A DNA stretch of 8,519 bases from Clostridiales bacterium (GTDB lineage: Bacteria > Bacillota > Clostridia > Christensenellales > Christensenellaceae). The stretch is from assembly GCA_003510345.1 (NCBI GenBank), contig DOMW01000179.1, positions 3,074-11,592 of the forward strand. The letters are read 5' to 3'. How positions within the stretch are numbered: position 1 is the first letter of the stretch; each line of letters opens with the position of its first letter. Below are positions 1 through 5,932 of the stretch, in pieces. The notes under the pieces were generated by a model, which did no database searches, was not told the DNA's origin, and was given only the letters and a program-made list of their open reading frames with translations. Both the position numbers and the translations under genes were made by a program.

Positions 1-70
1 CTGGGCCTTTCTTGACAGCCTGCGCAGAGTATCAAATTTTTACTGTATTTTAGGTTTTTTGACACTCTGC
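1..70 (+). repeat. Right-hand part of a dispersed hairpin repeat, copy 1
   Basis: Bases 1-69 match 8117-8185 at 67 of 69 positions in the same orientation (differences at 11 and 62), so this is one copy of an interspersed element cut by the window edge. Bases 24-36 pair with 58-70 (GCAGAGT and ACTCTGC outermost, then TCAAA with TTTGA), giving 12 of 13 pairs around a 21-nt AT-rich loop. Bases 5-20 match the 3' arm of the long hairpin seen at 8013-8136, so the 5' arm should lie just outside the window. The similarity stops at about base 70, where unique sequence leading to the bcd promoter begins. The motif TTGACA at 59-64 lies within the repeat and looks like a -35 box, but no good -10 box sits at the right distance. 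Confidence 0.85.
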
Positions 71-96
71 AAAATATTGCTATGCATATTTTCGTG

Positions 97-125
97 TTGC
101 AAATTATTTGTATGAAAATTATAAT
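97..125 (+). promoter_or_regulatory. Sigma-A type promoter of the bcd operon
   Basis: A -35 box TTGCAA (97-102) is separated by exactly 17 bases from a consensus -10 box TATAAT (120-125). Transcription should start near 132, giving a leader of about 30 nt before the bcd start at 163. The purine-rich ribosome site AAGGA (151-155) lies 7 nt before the ATG. An odd palindrome CAAAT-T-ATTTG (100-110) overlaps the -35 box and could bind a regulator. I do not see the TTGTTA-type half-sites expected for a Rex redox operator. Confidence 0.75.
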
Positions 126-162
126 GGAAAAGCATGAATAGATTTCCGGAAAGGAAAACGCG

Positions 163-1305
163 ATGGACTTTAAGCTTAACAAACAGCAGAAGCTTATGCA
201 GGAGTTGTTTCGGCGGTTTGCGGAGACCGAGATAAAGCCGCTCGCCAGGGATATGGATGAAGCGGAAGAATATTCTATGGAACTGCTCCATAAAATGCAG
301 GCGCAGGGCTTTTTTGGCATCCCCTTTAAAAAGGAATACGGCGGCGCGGGCGCGGATACGCTTTCATACACACTCTGCATAGAGGAAGTGAGCAAGGTGG
401 ACGCAAGCTCGGGCGTCACGATCTCCGTGCATACGTCGCTTGCCGCTGCCTGCATTCATGATTACGGAACGGAAGAACAGCGGCAGGAATATCTGTGCCC
501 GCTTGTATCCGGGAAAACGGTAGGGTGTTTTTTCCTGACAGAGCCGAACGCAGGCAGCGACGCTTCCGGGTTGCAGACAAGCGCCGTGCGTGAAGGCGAC
601 GAATATATATTGAACGGTTCCAAAATGTTTACGACAAACGCAGGTTTCGCGGATACGTTTATCGTGATTGCCGTAACGGATAAGGCGCAGGGCAGCGAAG
701 GGCTTTCCGCGTTCATCGTGCAGCGCGATACACCCGGGCTTTCCATTGGCGCAAATATCCCGCGCATGGGGATCCGCGCGGCGAGCAACTGCGAAACTTC
801 GTTCGAGAATGTGCGCGTGCCCGCGAAAAACAGGCTGGGCAGCGAGGGCGCGGGTTTTTCCATCGCCATGCACGCGCTGGACGGCGGCAGGATAGGCATA
901 GCCGCGCAATCTGTGGGCATCGCGCAGGGCGCGTTCAACGAAGCGCTCCAATATGTAAAGGAAAGAAAACAATTTGGGCGGCCCATTAACGCCTTCCAGA
1001 ACACAAGGTTTCAATTGGCGGATATGCAGACGAAGATAGACGCGGCCCGGCTGATGGTGTGGCGCGCCGCCACGATGAAGGATAACGGGGAAAACTACGC
1101 CACCGCCGCCGCGATGTGCAAACTGATGGCGTCTGAGACGGCAAACGATGTGACGCGGAAATGCGTGCAGCTTTTGGGCGGTTATGGGTATTCGCGGGAA
1201 TACCCAGTGGAACGCATGATGCGCGACGCGAAGATCACGGAAATCTACGAGGGGACGAGCGAGGTCATGAAAATGGTCATCTACGGTTCCCTCAAGTCGA
1301 AATAG
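163..1305 (+). CDS. bcd: Short-chain acyl-CoA dehydrogenase, probably butyryl-CoA dehydrogenase
   Basis: This is a cytoplasmic FAD enzyme that interconverts crotonyl-CoA and butyryl-CoA, exchanging electrons with the Etf encoded by the next two genes. The 380-residue length is normal for the family. It begins MDFKLNKQQ, like clostridial Bcd. The first acyl-CoA dehydrogenase signature LTEPNAGSD is at 125-133, and the second, LLGGYGYSREYPVERMMRD, is at 337-355. The motif IYEGTSE at 361-367 carries the expected catalytic base Glu363, and GGRIGIAAQ plus RKQFGRP (241-249, 268-274) contribute to FAD binding. The start at 163 is supported by the AAGGA site 7 nt upstream and the family N-terminus. 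It is the first gene of an operon, 25 nt before etfB. Chain-length specificity is inferred from similarity and from the bifurcating-type Etf beside it; another short-chain acyl-CoA is possible. Confidence 0.95.
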   Translation: MDFKLNKQQKLMQELFRRFAETEIKPLARDMDEAEEYSMELLHKMQAQGFFGIPFKKEYGGAGADTLSYTLCIEEVSKVDASSGVTISVHTSLAAACIHDYGTEEQRQEYLCPLVSGKTVGCFFLTEPNAGSDASGLQTSAVREGDEYILNGSKMFTTNAGFADTFIVIAVTDKAQGSEGLSAFIVQRDTPGLSIGANIPRMGIRAASNCETSFENVRVPAKNRLGSEGAGFSIAMHALDGGRIGIAAQSVGIAQGAFNEALQYVKERKQFGRPINAFQNTRFQLADMQTKIDAARLMVWRAATMKDNGENYATAAAMCKLMASETANDVTRKCVQLLGGYGYSREYPVERMMRDAKITEIYEGTSEVMKMVIYGSLKSK

Positions 1306-1330
1306 CCAGTATACGCAGGGGGGCGCAACG

Positions 1331-2122
1331 ATGAAAATAGTAGTGTGTATCAAGCAAGTGCCGGATACAAACGAAGTGGAGATCGACCAGGAGACGAACA
1401 CGCTTATTCGCGCGGGCGTTCCGGCCATCATAAACCCGGACGATAAAAGCGGTATCGAAGCGGCGCTTACGTTGCGCGGCCAAATAGAGGGCAGCACGGT
1501 AACGGCGCTTTGCATGGGCCCGCCGCAAGCGGAAATGGCGCTTTTTGAAGCGCTATCCATGGGGTGCGACGACGCGGTTTTAGTGAGCGGGCGCAAGTTC
1601 GGCGGCTCAGATACGCTCGCTACCTCCACCATTCTTTCGGCGGCGTTAAAAAAGATCGGTTACGACCTTATTATTACGGGCAGGCAGGCTATCGACGGCG
1701 ACACGGCGCAGGTTGGCCCGCAGATCGCCGAGCACCTTAATATCCCGCAGGTAAGCTATGTGGAGGAGATCGAGCCGGAAGAAGGCGGGCTTATTGTGTT
1801 GCGGCAGTTTGAAGACAGATACCACAAGCTTCGCGTCAAATTCCCCTGCCTTTTAACCGCCATACAGGAGCTTGCGCAGCCGCGCTACATGACGGTGGGC
1901 GGCATTGTGGACGCGGCGCAAAAAGAGGTGCGGGTGATGGATTTCGATTCCCTGGCGGACTTGCTCGACCCCGCCGCGATCGGCCTTTCAGGCTCGCCCA
2001 CAAGGGTAGTCCGTACGTATACGAAAGAGCCGAAATCGCAAGGAACCGTGCTCACCGGGCTTACGCCGGACGAAGCGGTGGACGCTATCATGGCGCGGCT
2101 GCACGAGGGCCATCTTATATAG
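1331..2122 (+). CDS. etfB: Electron transfer flavoprotein, beta subunit (bifurcating type)
   Basis: This is the small subunit of the Etf heterodimer. In clostridial Bcd-Etf complexes EtfB binds the FAD at which NADH electrons are split between ferredoxin and crotonyl-CoA. The 263 residues follow clostridial EtfB from end to end: MKIVVCIKQVPDT at the start, INPDDK (34-39), CMGPP (61-65), the nucleotide-binding motif GRQAIDGDTAQVGPQ (117-131) and the beta-subunit signature region LAQPRYMTVGGI (181-192). The GRQAIDGDTAQVGPQ form is the one found in bifurcating Etfs, in which the AMP of ordinary Etfs is replaced by FAD; that assignment is family knowledge applied here. A run AGGGGGG (1317-1323) serves as ribosome site before 1331. 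The gene lies 25 nt after bcd and 19 nt before etfA, which indicates one transcript and matched production. Confidence 0.96.
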   Translation: MKIVVCIKQVPDTNEVEIDQETNTLIRAGVPAIINPDDKSGIEAALTLRGQIEGSTVTALCMGPPQAEMALFEALSMGCDDAVLVSGRKFGGSDTLATSTILSAALKKIGYDLIITGRQAIDGDTAQVGPQIAEHLNIPQVSYVEEIEPEEGGLIVLRQFEDRYHKLRVKFPCLLTAIQELAQPRYMTVGGIVDAAQKEVRVMDFDSLADLLDPAAIGLSGSPTRVVRTYTKEPKSQGTVLTGLTPDEAVDAIMARLHEGHLI

Positions 2123-2141
2123 GATAGGGGAAAGGGCAGAC

Positions 2142-3953
2142 ATGAGCAAAGACATTTACGTAATGATAGAACAGCGGGATGGCAAGCCGCTTGCCGTCGG
2201 CTACGAACTTTTGGGCGAAGCGGCCAGCCTTGCGCAAGACCTTAACCAGCGGGTTGTAGCCATGCTGCTGGGGGACGGCGTCTCCGGCTACGCACAGGAG
2301 CTGGTGCAGTACGGCGCGGACGAAGTGGTGGTTGTAGACGACCCCTTATTGAAAGAATATATGACCGAACCGTATGCCAAGGCGGTAACGGCGATCATTA
2401 AAGAACGGCAGCCGGAAATCGTGCTGTTTGGCGCGACCTCTATCGGGCGCGACCTTGCCCCGCGCATTTCGGCGCGCATTAAAACGGGCCTCACGGCTGA
2501 TTGCACCGCGCTTTGCATCGACCCGGACACAAAACTTTTAAGGATGACGCGTCCCGCGTTCGGCGGCAACCTGATGGCGGTCATCGTGTGCAAGGATCAC
2601 CGGCCGCAGATGGCGACAGTGCGCCCCGGTGTAATGCAGCCCATGGAGCGGGATGAAACGCGCACCGGCACGATAGAAAACTTCCCGGTCGCGCTCGGAA
2701 AGGCCGACCAAACAGTGGAACTGTTGGCGGTCGTTAAAAAAACGAAGAAAGCCGTGGACGTCGCGCAGGCAAAATGCCTCGTCTCCGGTGGGCGCGGCGT
2801 GGGCGGCAAAGAGAACTTCGGCCTGCTCACAGGCGTGGCGGAAGAACTGAACGGCGAGGTTTCCGCTTCGCGTGCGGCGGTGGACGCAGGATGGGCGGCA
2901 AAGGAACGGCAGGTTGGGCAGACGGGCAAGACTGTCCGCCCGGAGCTTTACCTTGCGTGCGGTATTTCGGGGGCGATCCAGCATGTCGCCGGTATGGAAA
3001 ACGCGGGCCTTGTAATCGCGATCAACAAGAGCGAAACAGCGCCCATATTTGGCGTGGCCGACCTTGGCATTGTGGGGGATGTCCACGCTATATTGCCCCG
3101 ATTGCGGCAAGCGATAAAAAAAGCAAAAGCGGAGGGGGTGCGTTATAAAGCGCCCTCTGTGGAACAACATATCGGCCTGGAAAATGTGTTGTATCACACA
3201 AAAGGCGGCATTGCTTATTTAACAATCAACCGGCCGCGGCAATTGAACGCGCTCAACCGCAACACTTTGCGCGAAATCGGCTCCATCGCGGATAAGCTCA
3301 AAGGCGACGAGTCGGTAAAAGTGCTTATTGTGCGCGGCGCGGGCGGGCGAGCGTTTGTGGCGGGCGCGGATATCACCGAGATGCGGGAAATGAGCGAGCG
3401 GGAGGGCAGGCAAATATCCCTCGAGGCGCAGGAAGTATTCAGCAAAATAAAGGAACTGCCGCAGATCGTGATCGCCGCGATCAATGGCTTCACCCTGGGC
3501 GGCGGCAACGAACTTGCGATGGCCTGCGACATCCGCGTCGCAAGCTCGCGTGCGAAATTCGGGCAGCCGGAGGTCAATCTGGGCCTCATTCCCGGATTCA
3601 CGGGTACACAGCGCCTTTCCCGCCTTGTGGGCGACGGCGATTCTAAGAAGATGATCTTCACCACCGAGCGGCTGAGCGCGGAAGAAGCGCTTAGGATTGG
3701 CCTTGTGAATGTGGTCGTAGCGCCCGAAGGGCTGATGCGCACCACGCGCGACCTCGCCATGAAGATCATGGGAAAAAGCATGAAGGCCGTGCGGCTCGCG
3801 AAGCAGGCTATCAACGGCGGCCTGCCGCTGACATTCAAGCAAGGGTTGCTTGTGGAAAACGATTGCTGGACAAAGTGCTTCACGCCGGAGGGCGACGGGC
3901 ATGAGGGAATGACAGCCTTTGTAGAAAAGCGGCAAGCAAATTTTAGTGAATAA
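2142..3953 (+). CDS. etfA-crt: Fusion of Etf alpha subunit and crotonase (enoyl-CoA hydratase)
   Basis: This is one 603-residue reading frame holding two complete enzymes. Residues 1 to about 328 are EtfA: N-terminal Rossmann-like domain with FGATSIGRDLAPR (96-108), then the FAD domain with VSGGRGVGGKENF (214-226), SRAAVDAGW (243-251), GQTGKTVRPELY (259-270), GISGAIQHVAGM (274-285) and INKSETAPIFGVAD (294-307). There is no N-terminal ferredoxin domain. After a short linker (about 329-345), residues 346-603 are a full crotonase: INRPRQLNAL (362-371), oxyanion-hole segments AFVAGADI (404-411) and LGGGNELAMACD (452-463), and both catalytic glutamates, Glu457 (in GGGNEL) and Glu477 (in FGQPEV). 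The C-terminus GMTAFVEKRQANF is typical. It would dehydrate 3-hydroxybutyryl-CoA to crotonyl-CoA while serving as the Etf partner of Bcd. In classical operons crt is a separate gene. A ribosome site lies in GGGGAAAGG ahead of 2142. No intrinsic terminator is visible after the stop. Confidence 0.95.
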   Translation: MSKDIYVMIEQRDGKPLAVGYELLGEAASLAQDLNQRVVAMLLGDGVSGYAQELVQYGADEVVVVDDPLLKEYMTEPYAKAVTAIIKERQPEIVLFGATSIGRDLAPRISARIKTGLTADCTALCIDPDTKLLRMTRPAFGGNLMAVIVCKDHRPQMATVRPGVMQPMERDETRTGTIENFPVALGKADQTVELLAVVKKTKKAVDVAQAKCLVSGGRGVGGKENFGLLTGVAEELNGEVSASRAAVDAGWAAKERQVGQTGKTVRPELYLACGISGAIQHVAGMENAGLVIAINKSETAPIFGVADLGIVGDVHAILPRLRQAIKKAKAEGVRYKAPSVEQHIGLENVLYHTKGGIAYLTINRPRQLNALNRNTLREIGSIADKLKGDESVKVLIVRGAGGRAFVAGADITEMREMSEREGRQISLEAQEVFSKIKELPQIVIAAINGFTLGGGNELAMACDIRVASSRAKFGQPEVNLGLIPGFTGTQRLSRLVGDGDSKKMIFTTERLSAEEALRIGLVNVVVAPEGLMRTTRDLAMKIMGKSMKAVRLAKQAINGGLPLTFKQGLLVENDCWTKCFTPEGDGHEGMTAFVEKRQANFSE

Positions 3954-3986
3954 TCTCATTAAATAATGGTTTTATAAATTAAGCGG

Positions 3987-4001
3987 TGGTGAATTTCACC
4001 A
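3987..4001. promoter_or_regulatory. 15-nt palindrome, possible operator before the nitroreductase
   Basis: TGGTGAATTTCACCA is a perfect odd palindrome (7-bp arms around one T) in the 65-nt gap before the nitroreductase, ending 6 nt upstream of its ribosome site. The single-base centre makes it more likely a protein-binding DNA site than an RNA hairpin. A -10-like TATAAA lies at 3973-3978, but I find no convincing -35 box. The nitroreductase may therefore have a weak promoter of its own or be read through from etfA-crt. The operator role is inference only. Confidence 0.35.
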
Positions 4002-4007
4002 GAAAAC

Positions 4008-4013
4008 GAGGAG
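4008..4013 (+). promoter_or_regulatory. Ribosome binding site that sets the nitroreductase start
   Basis: GAGGAG sits 5 nt before the ATG at 4019. An in-frame GTG pair at 3986 and 3989 is open upstream but has no ribosome site, and using it would add 11 residues not expected in the family. The 4019 ATG gives MEFMECV, the normal N-terminus of small nitroreductases. Confidence 0.8.
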
Positions 4014-4018
4014 CAAAA

Positions 4019-4564
4019 ATGGAATTTATGGAGTGTGTAACAAAAAGGCGCAGTATACGCAGCTTCACGGCTGAAAAAGTGGAAGAAGCGGTGCTCAGGC
4101 GGGTCGTGCAGGCGGCTTCCTATGCCCCAAGTTGGAAAAACTCGCAGACCGTGCGGTATATCGCGATAGAGCAAAAGGAACTATTGGAGGAGATCGCGCA
4201 GCATTGCGTGATGGATTTTGAATACAACAAGCGGACGATACGAAACGCGCCCGCGCTTATACTGGTCACAACCGTGGCAAACCGCGCGGGATATGAGCGG
4301 GACGGGTCCTTCTCCACAAGCAAAGGCACACACTGGGAAAGCTTTGACGCGGGCGTCGCCACGATGGCGCTGTGCCTCGCGGCGCAGGAGCAAGGACTGG
4401 GCACCGTGGTGATGGGCATATTCGACGAAGAGAAAACAGACGAAGCGGTGGGTATCCCCGTGGGGCAAAAGCTCTCCGCCATGGTCGCCATCGGCTATCC
4501 GGACGAACAGCCTATCATGCCAAAGAGAAAAAGTGTAGATGAGCTGTTGACGGTTATAAAATAG
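4019..4564 (+). CDS. Nitroreductase-family FMN protein
   Basis: This is a 181-residue single-domain oxidoreductase of the NAD(P)H/FMN nitroreductase fold, normally a cytoplasmic homodimer. Visible family marks are KRRSIRSF (9-16), whose arginines and serine contact FMN phosphate, and APSWKNSQT (37-45). Further marks are the helix FDAGVATMALCLAAQEQGLGT (109-129), the strand AIGYPDE (157-163) and the basic C-terminal PKRKSVDELL (168-177). Length and motif order are normal for the small clostridial nitroreductases. The physiological substrate cannot be read from the sequence; such enzymes reduce nitroaromatics, quinones or flavins, and annotated names vary. It follows etfA-crt by 65 nt in the same direction, so it may share the transcript or be controlled by the palindrome at 3987-4001. 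A direct role in butyrate formation is not implied. Confidence 0.9.
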   Translation: MEFMECVTKRRSIRSFTAEKVEEAVLRRVVQAASYAPSWKNSQTVRYIAIEQKELLEEIAQHCVMDFEYNKRTIRNAPALILVTTVANRAGYERDGSFSTSKGTHWESFDAGVATMALCLAAQEQGLGTVVMGIFDEEKTDEAVGIPVGQKLSAMVAIGYPDEQPIMPKRKSVDELLTVIK

Positions 4565-4585
4565 CGTAAGGAGTTAAAATAAACA

Positions 4586-4601
4586 TTAATATGTTAATAT
4601 G
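4586..4601 (+). repeat. Tandem 8-mer in the leader of the ABC cluster
   Basis: TTAATATG occurs twice with no spacer (4586-4593 and 4594-4601). ATTAA (4585-4589) and TTAAT (4594-4598) also form a small inverted repeat. The second unit overlaps the first stem of the structure at 4599-4661. It could be a regulator site or part of an AT-rich promoter: TTAAAA at 4574-4579 and TATGTT at 4598-4603 are 18 nt apart, but both are weak matches. Confidence 0.5.
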
Positions 4602-4661
4602 TTTCGCATCCGGCGGTGCAGGAAAAAATGACACGTTTGCGAAACATCTTTCCCCTGCGCC
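4599..4661 (+). promoter_or_regulatory. Structured leader with two interleaved stems, function unknown
   Basis: Stem A is perfect: ATGTTTCGCA (4599-4608) with TGCGAAACAT (4638-4647). Stem B is GGTGCAGG (4615-4622) with CCTGCGCC (4654-4661), seven Watson-Crick pairs and one G-T wobble. The order A-B-A'-B' means they form either a pseudoknot (connecting loops of 6, 15 and 6 nt) or two mutually exclusive hairpins. No run of T follows either stem, so this is not a standard intrinsic terminator for the nitroreductase gene. The start codon of the next gene lies 54 nt after stem B. I do not recognise a known riboswitch class. Confidence 0.5.
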
Positions 4662-4701
4662 TCGTCTAATCAATAACTAACAAAGAAATAGCAAAGAACC
4701 A

Positions 4702-4707
4702 AAGGAG
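4702..4707 (+). promoter_or_regulatory. Ribosome binding site that sets the start at 4716
   Basis: AAGGAG ends 8 nt before the ATG at 4716. The in-frame GTG at 4707 overlaps this site and cannot use it, so the protein should start MSNFSRS rather than three codons earlier. Confidence 0.8.
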
Positions 4708-4715
4708 TGTATGGT

Positions 4716-5930
4716 ATGTCAAATTTTTCTCGGAGCACAACGGTAAAGAAACAGGCAAGATGGATATTTTGGGCTATGACGGCATTGTTCCTGGCCGTGT
4801 TCTTATTGGGCGCGCCCGCCGTCGCAAAAGCGGAGGGTGGGCTGGAGATGACCACCGCTTACCCCGGCGTTACGGCAAAAGCCGGTGAAAACGTGAGCTT
4901 CGACCTTGCGCTCACAAACGCGAACGTTGTGCCAATCACGGCGGAGCTTTCGGTAACTTCCCTGCCGGACGGATGGGAAGGCTATTTTGAAGGGGGCGGC
5001 AGCAATATAAGCAGCGTTACCGTAACGCCCACCACGGCGGAAACGGACCCCGCCGAGGCGACGTTCAACCTCACGATCCCCGAAGACGCCGCGGACGGCG
5101 ACTATTCGGTAACGCTGCGCGCGGATGCGGGAGATGGCGTCGCCTCCACATTGAACCTGTCGCTTAACGTAAGCGAACTGGAGCTTTCGCAGGGGCAATT
5201 CACCTCGCAATATCCCGAGCTTGCCGGCCCCGCCGCCGCAACGTTCAGTTACACGCTGAACCTTTCCAACAACAGCGGCGTAGACCGGTCTTACAGCTTA
5301 CTCTCACAGGCGCAGGAAGGCTGGCAGGTAGCGTTTAAGCCCGCCGGTGAAATAAACCAGATCGCCAGCCTCACGGTGGAAGCGGGCAAAAGCCAGGCGT
5401 TGGACGTCACGATCACGCCGCCCGCCACGGTCACAGCCGGGGCGTACACCATCCCCTGCGCCGCCGTTTCCGCGGATGAAACATTACAGACAGAGCTTTC
5501 CGTAACCATCACAGGCTCGTATGCCTTAACGCTTTCCACGCCCAGCGGCAACCTCTCACTCGACGCTTATGCGGACAGGGAAACGCCCGTCACGCTTGCC
5601 ATCGCCAACACGGGCAGTGCCGACCTGCAAGGCGTGGCGTTAAGCTCGTCTGTGCCGGAAAGCTGGAACGTGCGCTTTGAGACCGCCACGATCGACACAC
5701 TGCCCGCGGGCACATCGCAGGAAGTAACAGCCTACATCACACCCGGCCCCAGCGTGATCTCCGGTGATTATGTCGCCAGCATTACGGCAGGCACAGCCGA
5801 AGCGGCCGCCTCGGCGGATTTCCGCGTTACAGTGAAGACGCGCACATCCTGGGGCATCGTGGGCGTCGTGATCATCGCGCTGCTCGCGGTCGCGCTCGTA
5901 CTCGTGTTCCGCAGATTCGGGAGACGGTGA
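4716..5930 (+). CDS. Secreted, membrane-anchored protein with three NEW3-type Ig-like repeats
   Basis: This 404-residue protein has a signal peptide: basic KKQAR (11-15), hydrophobic core 17-34 and a likely cleavage after AKA (37-39). Three beta-rich repeats follow, at about 44-153, 155-267 and 270-374. Each has an aromatic element (DGWEGYF 85-91, EGWQVAF 201-207, ESWNVRF 315-321). Each also has a late element with an acidic or glycine-rich turn before an aromatic strand (DGDYSVTLRA, AGAYTIPCAA, SGDYVASITA). This layout fits the NEW3/COG1470-like Ig fold. A C-terminal helix (379-398) ends in RRFGRR, so the body lies outside the cell with a short basic tail inside. The stop is 2 nt before the ABC ATPase start, so translational coupling is likely. 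It probably acts as an extracellular partner of the transporter, perhaps for substrate handling or wall contact. That role is inferred only from context. Confidence 0.85.
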   Translation: MSNFSRSTTVKKQARWIFWAMTALFLAVFLLGAPAVAKAEGGLEMTTAYPGVTAKAGENVSFDLALTNANVVPITAELSVTSLPDGWEGYFEGGGSNISSVTVTPTTAETDPAEATFNLTIPEDAADGDYSVTLRADAGDGVASTLNLSLNVSELELSQGQFTSQYPELAGPAAATFSYTLNLSNNSGVDRSYSLLSQAQEGWQVAFKPAGEINQIASLTVEAGKSQALDVTITPPATVTAGAYTIPCAAVSADETLQTELSVTITGSYALTLSTPSGNLSLDAYADRETPVTLAIANTGSADLQGVALSSSVPESWNVRFETATIDTLPAGTSQEVTAYITPGPSVISGDYVASITAGTAEAAASADFRVTVKTRTSWGIVGVVIIALLAVALVLVFRRFGRR

Positions 5931-5932
5931 CT

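Noticed and set aside
97..125. Rex operator in front of bcd
   Set aside because: Expected because clostridial bcd operons are often Rex-controlled, but the TTGTTA/TAACAA half-sites are absent from 60-162.
364..1632. Long open frame on the - strand (422 codons) opposite bcd and etfB
   Set aside because: It is antisense to two certain genes, has a composition of a GC-rich shadow frame rich in His, Arg, Ala and Pro, and shows no known motif.
2538..3959. Long - strand open frames opposite etfA-crt
   Set aside because: They are shadows of the fusion gene, with no ribosome site and no recognisable domains.
4599..4661. Intrinsic terminator after the nitroreductase
   Set aside because: The stems are good but no T run follows, only CTTT and C residues, so it was kept as a leader structure instead.
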